Assembly (NCBI GenBank): GCA_013812655.1
Contig: JACCTC010000377.1
Location: 1 to 33,798, forward strand
Source: Deltaproteobacteria bacterium
GTDB taxonomy: Bacteria > Myxococcota_A > Polyangia > Haliangiales > Haliangiaceae
Direction: 5' to 3'
Length of the DNA stretch: 33,798 bases
Part shown: positions 1 to 8,203 of the stretch, in pieces
Numbering within the stretch: the first letter of the stretch is position 1
Layout of the letters: every line of letters starts with the position of its first letter
Made by a program: the position numbers and the translations under genes
Notes under the pieces: model-generated
Seen by the model: the letters and a program-made list of their open reading frames with translations, nothing else
Databases searched by the model: none
What the model was told of the DNA's origin: nothing

Positions 1-165
1 GCCCGGCCCGGAGCTCCGCGGGCAGCGCGTACGCAGCTCGTTGGCGTCGAGCTTGGCGACCACGCGCGGCGGCAGCGGGACGTGATACGCGGCCGAGCCA
101 CGCAGCGCCTCGGGGACGCGCGCCGCGAGCGGCCCGAGGTTGACGGAGAGGTCGTGATCAGCCAC
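1..165 (-). CDS. hisC: Histidinol-phosphate aminotransferase, N-terminal fragment with apparent frameshift
   Basis: This is the 5' part of a PLP-dependent aminotransferase of histidine synthesis, which converts imidazole acetol phosphate to histidinol phosphate. The GTG at 163-165 overlaps the end of hisD by 8 bases, so the genes are probably translationally coupled. The first ~44 residues end in AKLDANEL, the hallmark N-terminal segment of HisC (usually KLDANENP or LDANELP). Directly after it the frame breaks. The annotated frame reads [11 protein letters not shown], but shifting by one base gives [10 protein letters not shown], which is what the family shows there. One C is therefore apparently missing near position 33 (CTGCG where CTGCCG is expected). 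Either this is a sequencing error close to a contig end or the gene is broken. The identity rests on a short stretch plus its place after hisD. Confidence 0.66.
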   Translation of the reverse strand, partial: MADHDLSVNLGPLAARVPEALRGSAAYHVPLPPRVVAKLDANELRTRCPRSSGPG

Positions 166-1429
166 GCCGCCTCCGCATCAGCGCCGAGCGGCCATGGCCG
201 TCGAGGCCCTCGCACGTCGCGAGCGTCGCGATCGCATCGGCGTGCGCGGCTGCAGCCTCGGCCGTGTACTCGATCACGCTCGTCTGCTTGCGAAAATCGT
301 GGACGCCGAGTGGCGAGGCGTAGCGCGCGGCGCCACCCGTCGGCAGCACGTGGTTACCGCCGGCCAGATAATCACCAGCGGCCTCCGACGAGTACGCGCC
401 GACGAAGATCGCGCCGGCGGTCGTGCAACGCAGGGCGATCGCGCGAGCGTCGGCGAGCTGGAGCTCGAGGTGCTCGGGCGCGAAGGCATTCGCGAAGCCG
501 ATCGCGTCGTCGATCGAGGCGACGATCACCGCGGCGCCGTGGGCCTCGAGTGCCGCCTCGGCGATCGCCTTGCGTGGCAGATCCGCGAGCTGGCGCGTCA
601 GCTCGGCATCGATCGCGAGCGCGAGCTGGGCGGACGTCGTGACGACGACGGCGCGCGCCTCGGGATCGTGCTCGGCCTGCGCGAGCAGATCGGCGGCGAT
701 CCATGCCGGGTCGGCATCGGCGTCGGCGATGATCAGCACCTCGGACGGCCCGGCGATCGAGTCGATGCCGACCTCGCCGTAGACCTGCCGCTTCGCCGAC
801 GCGACCCACGCGTTGCCAGGCCCGACGATCTTGTCGACGCGCGGGATCGACGCGGTGCCGTAGGCGAGCGCCGCGATCGCCTGCGCGCCACCGAGCTCGA
901 ACACGCGATCGACACCGGCCACCCGCGCCGCGAGCAGGGTCTCCGGCGACGCACCCGGGGTGACCATCACGATCTCGGCGACGCCGGCGACCTTCGCGGG
1001 GATCGCGGTCATCAGCACGCTCGACGGATAACGCGCGGTTCCACCCGGGACGTAGAGGCCGACGCGATGGAGCGGCGTGACCCGGAGCTCGAGGCGCACG
1101 CCATCGAGATCGACATCGACCCCGGGATCGATCACGCGCTCGTGGAAGCCGCGGATCCGGCGTGCCGCGAGCTCGAGTGCCAGCCGTACCGACGGGGCCA
1201 CCTGATCGGCGAGGTCATCCCAGCGCGCGCGAGAGACCTCGTAGCTACCGGCGTTCGGCTCGCGATGATCGAAGCGTCGCGTGTAGTCGATCACCGCCGC
1301 ATCGCGCCGGGTCCGGACGTCCGCGAGGATCGCAGCGACCTGCTCGTCGATGCCGCCCGCCATGCGGGTCGTGCGATCGAGCAACGCGTTGGCTTCGGGC
1401 GTCCCGCCCTGGAGCTGCTTGAGCCTCAC
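158..1429 (-). CDS. hisD: Histidinol dehydrogenase
   Basis: HisD is a zinc enzyme that oxidises L-histidinol to L-histidine with two NAD+, the last step of histidine synthesis in the cytoplasm. The 423-residue length is normal. Family motifs are intact: VGLYVPGG near 123-130, GPGNAWVA near 203-210, AGPSEVLI near 227-234, zinc-ligand region QAEHD at 251-255, catalytic pair E319-H320 in PEHLEL, the ligand-type Asp in [18 protein letters not shown] (D353), and a C-terminal His at 412. The start is a GTG 18 bases after the stop of the upstream gene. It is the third gene of a minus-strand operon that begins with a lipoprotein and a duplicated membrane protein and continues into hisC. Finding hisD-hisC behind two envelope-type genes is unusual. 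Confidence 0.97.
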   Translation of the reverse strand: MRLKQLQGGTPEANALLDRTTRMAGGIDEQVAAILADVRTRRDAAVIDYTRRFDHREPNAGSYEVSRARWDDLADQVAPSVRLALELAARRIRGFHERVIDPGVDVDLDGVRLELRVTPLHRVGLYVPGGTARYPSSVLMTAIPAKVAGVAEIVMVTPGASPETLLAARVAGVDRVFELGGAQAIAALAYGTASIPRVDKIVGPGNAWVASAKRQVYGEVGIDSIAGPSEVLIIADADADPAWIAADLLAQAEHDPEARAVVVTTSAQLALAIDAELTRQLADLPRKAIAEAALEAHGAAVIVASIDDAIGFANAFAPEHLELQLADARAIALRCTTAGAIFVGAYSSEAAGDYLAGGNHVLPTGGAARYASPLGVHDFRKQTSVIEYTAEAAAAHADAIATLATCEGLDGHGRSALMRRRRG

Positions 1430-1447
1430 GGCGCGAGCATCGCACGC

Positions 1448-2740
1448 TCACACGCGACGGTCGATGTAGCCGCCCATCCGGACCGCGACGATGCCGACGT
1501 GCTCGTGCAGCGGCTGCAGCACGTCGACGACGAGCGAGCGGAACATCAGCTGGCTGCCGCCATAGAACGGCGCGATCCGGTTGCCCGGCGGCTCGACGAG
1601 CGTCGGCCGGGTCTCGATCCGCACGAGCGTCTCGTCGAGCCAGGTCACGTCCTCGACCCACGGCACCGACGAATTCGAGCTGATGCTCCACGCGGTGAGC
1701 CGCGGCAACCGCTCGAGCAGCCACGCGCGATCGATCGGTGCGGCGAGCTCGACGTCGAGCAACGGCCGCCCGCTGATCAGCCAGTCGTCGTAGCCCTCGA
1801 CGGGAAATCCCTGCGCGAGCGCGGCCCGTGCGACCGACTTCGCCTTCTGCCGGTTGCCGGTGACGACCGCGGCGATCCCGCCGATGAAGCCGGCGACCGC
1901 GCCGACGCCGACCCCGGCGACGCCGACCTGGCCGCCGACGGTCATCCCACCGAACGTGATCGCGATGACGGTACCGAGGCCACTCGGCGAGGCATTGGCC
2001 GCGTGCATCACGCGCTCCGCGCGCTGCCGCAAGCTTCGCGCTTCCTGCGGCGGCCGCCGGCTCGCGTTGCCGCTGTGGACGAGCGCCTGCAGCGCGGGTG
2101 GTGCACCCATCGCCTGCTCGCGAAACGCGCCGCCCATGCCCTCGACGCCGGTCGTTGTCGACGTGCGCTGACTCGCGACGAGCGCGGCGAGCGTCGCGTG
2201 GTCGCCCATCCGCATCGTGACGATGCCGACGTCGGCGTGGAGCGGCGCGAGGATCCGCTGGTGGAGCTCCCCGAGAAGCCGGCGATCACCGACGAACAGC
2301 GGCTGCGCGGTCGGCTGCTTGCCCGGGATCGCGATCCGACGCGTCACGATCCGGAACACGCGGTCGCTCTTGCGCTCGACCACCACCGCCGCATCGATCG
2401 CGGCCACCGAGGTCGCGACGATCTGGATATCGACGTCACGCTGGAGCTCGATGTCGAACGCGGGCTCGTTCGCGAGCAGCCACGCGCGATAGCCGTCGAC
2501 CGGAAAGCCCCAGGTGTCGACCTCGCGCAGCCCCTTCGCGATCGCGCGGCGATCGTCGAGTGCGATGCCGCCGAGCCCCGCGACGATCGCGGCCGCCGGG
2601 ATCAGGATCGGCGGTGCGGCGAGGCCGATCGCGCCGAGGGTCGCCGACGACACGATCGCGAACCCGCTCCGCGTCGGCGCGATGCCGAAGGCCCGGGCCA
2701 GCCGCACGTGATCGCGAGGTGGTCGCACGCGCCGACTCAC
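1448..2740 (-). CDS. Membrane protein of unknown function with internal duplication
   Basis: I do not recognise a named family. The 430 residues consist of two similar halves. Each has a Gly/Ala/Ile-rich hydrophobic hairpin (about 26-61 and 254-293) followed by a ~100-residue module. The modules start GFPVDGYRAWL (78) and GFPVEGYDDWL (311) and end PLHADVGIVTMRMG (166-179) and PLHEHVGIVAVRMG (410-423). A polar linker of roughly 75 residues (180-253) joins them. The hydrophobic parts suggest membrane anchoring, and the repeated modules look like a mixed alpha/beta soluble domain. The ATG at 2738-2740 overlaps the TGA of the upstream lipoprotein gene (ATGA), so the two are probably made together. 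hisD follows 18 bases downstream. No function is proposed. Confidence 0.85.
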   Translation of the reverse strand: MSRRVRPPRDHVRLARAFGIAPTRSGFAIVSSATLGAIGLAAPPILIPAAAIVAGLGGIALDDRRAIAKGLREVDTWGFPVDGYRAWLLANEPAFDIELQRDVDIQIVATSVAAIDAAVVVERKSDRVFRIVTRRIAIPGKQPTAQPLFVGDRRLLGELHQRILAPLHADVGIVTMRMGDHATLAALVASQRTSTTTGVEGMGGAFREQAMGAPPALQALVHSGNASRRPPQEARSLRQRAERVMHAANASPSGLGTVIAITFGGMTVGGQVGVAGVGVGAVAGFIGGIAAVVTGNRQKAKSVARAALAQGFPVEGYDDWLISGRPLLDVELAAPIDRAWLLERLPRLTAWSISSNSSVPWVEDVTWLDETLVRIETRPTLVEPPGNRIAPFYGGSQLMFRSLVVDVLQPLHEHVGIVAVRMGGYIDRRV

Positions 2741-3447
2741 GGCTTCGGCTTGCGGTCGCGCTTCGTCGGTTTGCTCGGCTCGGCAGGCGCATCGGGCGGG
2801 GCCACAGCGCGCTCCGGGATCTTCACGGCCTTGGGGTCGTACTTGTCGAGGTCGGGGCGTGGGTTGTCGGGATCATGCGCCGGCTGGTCGACGGGCCTGG
2901 GCTCGCTGTCGGGACCTGGCGGAAGCGGACCTTCGAGCGAGCCACCCGGCAGCTGCGAGGGATACCGATCCGCGTAACTCTCGACCATCGCGGCCGGCAC
3001 GCTGTCGCGCCCGCGGCCGCCGATCTTCACGACATGGCCCTTCGCCGGCCACATGATCCAGGCCTCGCCGTTGCCGGTGATCGACAGCGTGCGAGCTCCT
3101 CCGAGCCTGGTCTCGTCGACCTGGTAGCCCTGCTCGGCGGCGAGCCGGCGTGCGAGCTTCACGGTCTCACGTAGGACGCCGTCGGGACGCTCGTAGCGCG
3201 TCACGAAGACGTTGACGATGTCGTGGTCCTCGACGCGGCCACGCTTCTCGGCAGCTTCCGTGACGTAGCTCGCGGTGTAGGCCTCGGCCTTGTTGCCCTC
3301 CACCCACACCTCGACGTCGAGAACGGGCTGGAACCGTCGGAACTTCCACGAACCGAGATCACCCTCGACGACGCCGCGCTTCGGGATCGGGGGGGTGCCA
3401 CCGCATGCCGCCAGCATGGCGATCACGACGACAAGCAGGACGTTCAC
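2737..3447 (-). CDS. Putative lipoprotein
   Basis: This is a 236-residue protein with a classic lipoprotein signal, MNVLLVVVIAMLAAC, with the lipid-accepting Cys at 15. I chose the GTG at 3445-3447 because it puts this signal at the N-terminus; a longer reading frame would add 28 non-hydrophobic residues. After the Cys comes a mixed alpha/beta domain to about residue 165 without a recognised family. The last ~70 residues are rich in Pro, Asp and Lys and are probably disordered. The gene heads the operon with the duplicated membrane protein (4-base overlap), hisD and hisC. A TACGAT hexamer at 3455-3460, 7 bases before the GTG, is the likely -10 box. A partner role with the downstream membrane protein is inferred from the overlap only. 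Confidence 0.8.
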   Translation of the reverse strand: MNVLLVVVIAMLAACGGTPPIPKRGVVEGDLGSWKFRRFQPVLDVEVWVEGNKAEAYTASYVTEAAEKRGRVEDHDIVNVFVTRYERPDGVLRETVKLARRLAAEQGYQVDETRLGGARTLSITGNGEAWIMWPAKGHVVKIGGRGRDSVPAAMVESYADRYPSQLPGGSLEGPLPPGPDSEPRPVDQPAHDPDNPRPDLDKYDPKAVKIPERAVAPPDAPAEPSKPTKRDRKPKP

Positions 3448-3454
3448 CGCACCT

Positions 3455-3460
3455 ATCGTA
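3455..3460 (-). promoter_or_regulatory. Probable -10 element for the lipoprotein-hisD-hisC operon
   Basis: TACGAT on the minus strand ends 7 bases before the GTG start at 3447, so transcription would begin at or within a base or two of the start codon (leaderless). The same hexamer stands 17 bases behind a TTTACA box at 31984-32012, which supports its reading as a -10 element. I see no good -35 box here. Confidence 0.5.
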
Positions 3461-3489
3461 CCGCGTTCGACCGTCGGTGGCGTCTGTCG

Positions 3490-3518
3490 TTGACACCGCA
3501 GCCTCGGTCGCTGAATAG
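3490..3518 (+). promoter_or_regulatory. Probable sigma-70-type promoter of metK
   Basis: A perfect TTGACA (3490-3495) is followed by a 17-base spacer and the weaker hexamer GAATAG (3513-3518). Transcription would start near 3525, leaving only about five bases before the metK ATG at 3530, and no Shine-Dalgarno sequence is present. The spacing is ideal but the -10 box is poor. Confidence 0.5.
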
Positions 3519-3529
3519 TCCGACTACCC

Positions 3530-4789
3530 ATGGCCAGCTACCTGTTCTCCAGTGAATCCGTCACCGAAGGTCACCCTGACAAGCTGTGCGACGCCGTGTC
3601 CGACACGATCGTCGACGCTTGCTTCGCGGTCGATCCGACCAGCCGCGTTGCCTGCGAGACCGTGGCGAAGACCGGCTTCGTGCTCGTCTGCGGCGAGATC
3701 ACGACCAAGGCGCAGCTCGACTTCCAGAAGCTCGTGCGCGGCGCGGTTCGCGACATCGGCTTCACCAGCTCGCAGATGGGCTTCGATGCCGACACCTGCG
3801 CGGTGATGGTCGCGATCGACCAGCAGTCGCCCGACATCGCCCAGGGCGTCGATCGCGGTGATCCCGCGAAGCAGGGCGCCGGCGATCAGGGCCTGATGTT
3901 CGGCTACGCGTGCGACGAGACCAAGGAGCTGATGCCGCTGCCGATCCAGCTGGCGCACCAGCTCGCGCACAAGCTCGCCGAGGTTCGCAAGAAGAAGACG
4001 AAGGGCGTCGACTGGCTGCGCCCCGATGGCAAGACCCAGGTCTCGGTCCGCTACGAGGATGGCGAGGTCACCGGCATCGAGGCGATCGTCGTCTCGACGC
4101 AGCATGACGACAAGGTCAAGCACAAGACGATCGAGGAGGCGATCCGCGAGCTCGTGATCAAGCCCGTCCTCCCCGCGAAGCTGATCACCAACAAGACCAA
4201 GTTCCACGTGAACCCGACGGGTCGCTTCGTGATCGGTGGGCCGCAGGGCGACACCGGCCTCACCGGCCGCAAGATCATCGTCGACACCTACGGCGGTTAC
4301 GCGCGTCATGGCGGCGGTGCCTTCTCGGGCAAGGATCCGAGCAAGGTCGATCGCTCGGCCGCGTACTACGCGCGCTACATCGCCAAGCACGTCGTCGCCG
4401 CGGGCCTCGCCCGTCGCTGCGAGGTTCAGTTCGCGTACGCCATCGGCGTCGCCGAGCCGGTCTCGATGCTGGTCGACACGTTCGGCACCGGCTCGTTCTC
4501 CGACGATCAGCTCACCAAGGCCGTGCTCGCGACGTTCGACGCGCGCCCCGGCATGCTGATCAAGGAGCTCGACCTGCGCCGCCCGATCTTCCGCCAGACC
4601 GCGGCCTATGGCCACTTCGGCCGCGAGCTGCCGGACTTCACGTGGGAGAAGACGCCGCACATCGAGAAGCTCAAGGAAGCCGCGCGCGCCGGGACCAACG
4701 GTCACGCGGTCACCGGCAACGGCAAGGCTTCGAAGGCCAAGCCGGCCGCCGGCAAGAAGCCCGGCAAGTCCGCCACCGTCAGCGCGTAA
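3530..4789 (+). CDS. metK: S-adenosylmethionine synthetase (methionine adenosyltransferase)
   Basis: MetK forms S-adenosylmethionine from ATP and methionine and supplies the methyl donor of the cell. All key motifs are present: EGHPDK at 13-18 with the catalytic-site His, the GAGDQG hexapeptide at 116-121, and the glycine-rich P-loop-like GGGAFSGKD at 261-269. The enzyme core ends near residue 390. A tail of roughly 30 residues rich in Lys, Ala and Gly follows and is absent from typical ~385-residue enzymes. The ATG start is fixed by the universal SYLFTSESV-like N-terminus. No SAM riboswitch fits in the 82-base upstream gap. The gene is transcribed alone, divergently from the his operon, and ends at a hairpin at 4809-4830. 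Confidence 0.98.
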   Translation: MASYLFSSESVTEGHPDKLCDAVSDTIVDACFAVDPTSRVACETVAKTGFVLVCGEITTKAQLDFQKLVRGAVRDIGFTSSQMGFDADTCAVMVAIDQQSPDIAQGVDRGDPAKQGAGDQGLMFGYACDETKELMPLPIQLAHQLAHKLAEVRKKKTKGVDWLRPDGKTQVSVRYEDGEVTGIEAIVVSTQHDDKVKHKTIEEAIRELVIKPVLPAKLITNKTKFHVNPTGRFVIGGPQGDTGLTGRKIIVDTYGGYARHGGGAFSGKDPSKVDRSAAYYARYIAKHVVAAGLARRCEVQFAYAIGVAEPVSMLVDTFGTGSFSDDQLTKAVLATFDARPGMLIKELDLRRPIFRQTAAYGHFGRELPDFTWEKTPHIEKLKEAARAGTNGHAVTGNGKASKAKPAAGKKPGKSATVSA

Positions 4790-4808
4790 CCGTCACGCGT
4801 CCGACCTC

Positions 4809-4830
4809 CGAGGCACCTCCGGGTGCCTCG
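4809..4830 (+). terminator. Hairpin terminator after metK
   Basis: A perfect 9-base-pair stem, CGAGGCACC / GGTGCCTCG with a TCCG tetraloop, starts 19 bases after the metK stop. It is followed by ACTTCGTTTC, which is T-containing but not a full T-tract. It is the strongest stem-loop I found between genes in the window. Confidence 0.7.
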
Positions 4831-4909
4831 ACTTCGTTTCGGACTCGGGTTTCGGGGTCGTGATCGAAGTCTCGGTTCGCGCGACGCGATCCGTGCCATG
4901 GTCGAGGCG

Positions 4910-7633
4910 ATGCGCTGCGTGGGTCTTGCTGCGATCCTGCTGACCGCGTCGGCGGCGCATGCGTTCGTGCCGGAGCCTGGCGATCGCGATGACGGTGTCG
5001 TGGTCGCGAGCGGGTCAAGCGTGCGGCGCGCGCGGGCCGTCGAGGCGATGGCGCCGGATCCCGCGGGCTGGCGGCGGCTGCGCGATCGCGACACCGGAGT
5101 GGTGACCCAGCTGTGGGGCGGTCACGTCGATGTCCCCGGGGCGACGCGGGATCCCGTGCTCGCCGAGCGTGCTGCCCGCGCGTTCCTCGCCGCGCACCTC
5201 GCCGAGCTCGCGCCCGGTGCGCGTCTCGAGGATCTCGTGCTGGCGTCGAACCGGCTCGACGGCGCGCTGCGCACCGTCGCGTTCTTTCAGACCGCGCACG
5301 GCCTGCGCGTCGTCGGTGGTCAGCTGCACGTCGTGATCGGTCACGACCGGCTGTTCGTCGCGACGTCGGCGGCACTGCCCGACGTCCGGGTCTCGCTGCC
5401 GCGCGCGCGCCAGGCCGGATCGCTCGCGCGCACGACCGCGTGGTTGCGCAACGCGACCACCGCCGCGATCACGCTGCGTACGACTGGCGAGCGCGTGATC
5501 ATCCCGCTGGTACGCGGTCCCGGCGATGTCTCGTACGCGGTCGCCGATGTCGTCGATGCGACGGCGGGACACGACCGATGGACCGTGTATGTGGCGCCCG
5601 ATGGTGCGCCGATCCTGCGCGCGAGCCGCCATCATCACGCGACCGCAGCGCTGCGCTACGACGTCGGCGAACGCTACGCGAGTGGCACGCGCGCCGCCGC
5701 GAACGCCGTGCGCGCCACGATCACGGTCGATGGCGCCGCGACGACGACCGCAGCGGACGGGACGTTCAGCTGGCCGACCGCGACGAGCGCAACGGTGATC
5801 CCCGGGCTCGCCGGCGCCGTCGTCCAGATCATCAACGAGGCCGGGGCACTCGCGACCGCGACGTTGACCGCGCAGCCCGGCGTCCCCGTGGTGTGGAGCA
5901 TGGCCGGCAACGAGCTCGCGGATGCCCAGCTCTCGGCATACGTCTACGGCAGCATCGCGAAGGCGGCGGGCGCGCGCATGCACCCGGGCCTCGCGTGGCT
6001 CGAGCAACCACTCGAGATCCACGTCAACATCGACGACACGTGCAACGCGTTCTCGACGGGCGACGCGATCTTCTTCTTCCGCGGCGATTCACTGTGCCAG
6101 AACACCGCGCGGCTCGCGGACGTCGTGCACCACGAGTTCGGCCACTCGTTTCACCAGCAGTCGATCATCGAGGGCGCGGGCGCGATGGACGCGTCGACCG
6201 TCGAGGGTATCGCTGACTTCTTCGCGGCGACGATCACGAACGACTCCGGCATCGGCCGCGGCTTCTTCTACACCGACGACGCCGTGCGCGAGCTCGACCC
6301 GCTCGGCAACGAGCGCGCGTACCCGCGTGACCTCAGCCCGACCTCGCACGTCACCGGGCTCATCATCGGCGGCGCGCTGTGGGATCTCCGCAAGCAGCTG
6401 ATCGGCAAGCTCGGCACACCGGCCGGGATCGCCGCGGCGGAGAAGATCTTCGTCGGCATCCTCCAGCGCGCGGGCGATCTGACCGAAACATATGTCTCCG
6501 CGCTCACCGCCGACGACGACGACAGCAACCTCGGGAACGGCACGCCGAACAGCTGCATCATCGAGAGCGCGTTCGGCCGCCACGGGCTCGCCGGCGCGAA
6601 TTTCCAGGCGACCACGATCGCGCCGCCGGTTGTCGACGGCACCACGGTGTCGCTGGCGGTCACGACGCCGACCGGGACCGCGTGCCCGCCCGCCGCGGTC
6701 ACCGGCATGACGCTGTGGTGGGCTACCGGCGTCGACGAGCCAGTCGCGCTCCCTATGACGGCTCAGGGGGGAACCTGGTCCGCGACGATCCCGACGCCGC
6801 CCGACGGCACGGTGATCAGCTACCGGGTCGTCGCGACGCTCGATAACGCCGAGTCGATCGCCTACCCCGACAACCCCGCCGATCCGATGTACCAGCTGTT
6901 CGTCGGTACCGCGACGCCGATCTGGTGCGAGCGCCTCGACACCGATCCGATGTGGCAGCAGACCGGCGCGATCGAGTGGGACGTCGCGCTGCCGAACCCG
7001 GTCAACGCCGCCGCCGGCGATCCACCGGCCCCCTACGACGGGCCCGCGATGCTCGGCACCGATCTGCGCGGCGACGGCCGATATCGCCCCGACATCATGA
7101 CCGCGATCACGACGCCGCCGATCGATGCATCCCGCTATGGCCGCGTCCACCTGCAGTTCCGCCGCTGGCTCACGATCGAGGACGCCGGCCTCGACGTCGC
7201 CACCATCCGGGTCAACACCGCGCAGGTGTGGGCGAACGCGGGCACGCCGGCACGTACGCTCGATCACGTCGACAAGGAGTGGCGGTTCGTCGATCTCGAC
7301 GTCACGCCGTATGCCGCCGCACCGTTCACGATCCAGTGGACACTCGCGAGCGATCCGACCCGCAACCTCGGTGGCTGGAACCTCGACGAGATCTGCGTCG
7401 TCGGCCTCGACAAACATCCGCTGTGCGGCGACGGCATCATCGATCCCGGCGAGGCGTGCGACGACGCCAACGTCGACGACGACGATGGCTGCTCGGCGAT
7501 CTGCGCCGACGAGGCGTCCGATGACGGCGGTTGCTGCTCGACCGGCACCGGCGGCAACGATCCGACGGGACCATTGCTGCTGGGCCTCGGCCTGCTCGCC
7601 GTCGCGCGTCCCCGGCGTCGCCGCCGTCGCTGA
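4910..7633 (+). CDS. Secreted zinc metalloprotease with FTP-like propeptide and MYXO-CTERM tail
   Basis: This is a 907-residue exported protein. The N-terminus MRCVGLAAILLTASAAHA is a signal peptide. Residues ~45-175 resemble an FTP (fungalysin/thermolysin propeptide) region. The zinc site is HEFGH at 408-412, with a downstream EGIAD Glu at 432 as probable third ligand, as in gluzincins of the M4/M36 type. A beta-rich region follows. Near the C-terminus lies a Myxo-type cysteine-rich repeat (CGDGIIDPGEACDDAN...), then a CC motif, a short hydrophobic helix and RPRRRRRR, matching the MYXO-CTERM sorting tail. The protein is therefore likely surface-anchored or released after processing. I chose the ATG at 4910 over that at 4898 because CATGGT lies 7 bases before it, as at the thiolase gene; both give a usable signal peptide. 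Confidence 0.88.
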   Translation: MRCVGLAAILLTASAAHAFVPEPGDRDDGVVVASGSSVRRARAVEAMAPDPAGWRRLRDRDTGVVTQLWGGHVDVPGATRDPVLAERAARAFLAAHLAELAPGARLEDLVLASNRLDGALRTVAFFQTAHGLRVVGGQLHVVIGHDRLFVATSAALPDVRVSLPRARQAGSLARTTAWLRNATTAAITLRTTGERVIIPLVRGPGDVSYAVADVVDATAGHDRWTVYVAPDGAPILRASRHHHATAALRYDVGERYASGTRAAANAVRATITVDGAATTTAADGTFSWPTATSATVIPGLAGAVVQIINEAGALATATLTAQPGVPVVWSMAGNELADAQLSAYVYGSIAKAAGARMHPGLAWLEQPLEIHVNIDDTCNAFSTGDAIFFFRGDSLCQNTARLADVVHHEFGHSFHQQSIIEGAGAMDASTVEGIADFFAATITNDSGIGRGFFYTDDAVRELDPLGNERAYPRDLSPTSHVTGLIIGGALWDLRKQLIGKLGTPAGIAAAEKIFVGILQRAGDLTETYVSALTADDDDSNLGNGTPNSCIIESAFGRHGLAGANFQATTIAPPVVDGTTVSLAVTTPTGTACPPAAVTGMTLWWATGVDEPVALPMTAQGGTWSATIPTPPDGTVISYRVVATLDNAESIAYPDNPADPMYQLFVGTATPIWCERLDTDPMWQQTGAIEWDVALPNPVNAAAGDPPAPYDGPAMLGTDLRGDGRYRPDIMTAITTPPIDASRYGRVHLQFRRWLTIEDAGLDVATIRVNTAQVWANAGTPARTLDHVDKEWRFVDLDVTPYAAAPFTIQWTLASDPTRNLGGWNLDEICVVGLDKHPLCGDGIIDPGEACDDANVDDDDGCSAICADEASDDGGCCSTGTGGNDPTGPLLLGLGLLAVARPRRRRRR

Positions 7634-7669
7634 TCGGCGTGCTGATCGCACGGCCGGCGCGTCCCGCGA

Positions 7670-7675
7670 TAAGCT
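7670..7675 (+). promoter_or_regulatory. Probable -10 element (TAAGCT) for the membrane protein
   Basis: TAAGCT ends 6 bases before the TTG at 7682. The same hexamer lies 6 and 7 bases before the starts at 13445 and 21257. No -35 box is evident. It supports the TTG start over the ATG at 7715. Confidence 0.4.
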
Positions 7676-7681
7676 GGTGCC

Positions 7682-8203
7682 TTGCTCGCGCGCATCAAGA
7701 TTCCTCCCGAGGCCATGATCCCGCTGGCGATTGCGGCGGTCGCGCTGCTCGTCCTGATCTTCTTCGGCAGCAAGCTCGCCGACTGGAAGCGCCGCGCACC
7801 GGAAGCGTCCGCGACTTTCGGGCTCGCCGCCGCGGGTGTGCTGACCTCGTGCGCGGTGTTCTTCCTGCTGAGCTGCGTGACGAACCAGTCCGATCCGAAC
7901 AACCGGATCGCAAATCTGACGAACATCAACTTCACCGACGCGCCGGTCGCGGGTGGTATGGCGCTGCTCGCCGTCGTGTTCTACCGCTACGCGAACCAGC
8001 GCCTCGTCGCGCTGCTGATCGGCGTCGGCATCGCCGTGTTGATGTTCGCGAAGCCCTTCGTGTGGCCGGTTCTCAGCATCACCGACACCGGCTCCTGGCC
8101 ACGCGACCATGACGACCCCGAGCACCTGATGTTCTTCGGCCCGGCGATCGCGATCGCCATCGCGACGATCATCGCAGTCACCCGCAAGCCCAAGCTCCGC
8201 TAG
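7682..8203 (+). CDS. Small integral membrane protein, function unknown
   Basis: A 173-residue protein with about five hydrophobic segments: ~12-30, 44-65, 88-104, 107-130 and 148-167. The loop around 66-86 is polar (TNQSDPNNRIANLTN), and the C-terminus is basic (RKPKLR). I recognise no family. The start is either TTG 7682, preceded by TAAGCT at 6 bases, or ATG 7715, preceded by GAGG only 2 bases away; the membrane topology is the same in both. It follows the metalloprotease by 48 bases on the same strand. Its TAG stop shares the palindrome CTAG with the stop of the convergent cytochrome gene, so the two genes end on the same four bases. Confidence 0.72.
   Translation: MLARIKIPPEAMIPLAIAAVALLVLIFFGSKLADWKRRAPEASATFGLAAAGVLTSCAVFFLLSCVTNQSDPNNRIANLTNINFTDAPVAGGMALLAVVFYRYANQRLVALLIGVGIAVLMFAKPFVWPVLSITDTGSWPRDHDDPEHLMFFGPAIAIAIATIIAVTRKPKLR

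Noticed and set aside
194-2977. 927-codon open frame on the plus strand
   Set aside because: It is antisense to hisD and the duplicated protein, rich in Arg/Asp/His as GC-rich shadow frames are, and shows no domain.
3448-3529. SAM riboswitch before metK
   Set aside because: Only 82 bases separate the divergent genes, promoter boxes occupy them, and no riboswitch core pairing is visible.
8200-8203. Shared CTAG stop of convergent genes as a regulatory site
   Set aside because: Both genes simply end in TAG; the palindrome follows from that and no stem or other signal surrounds it.
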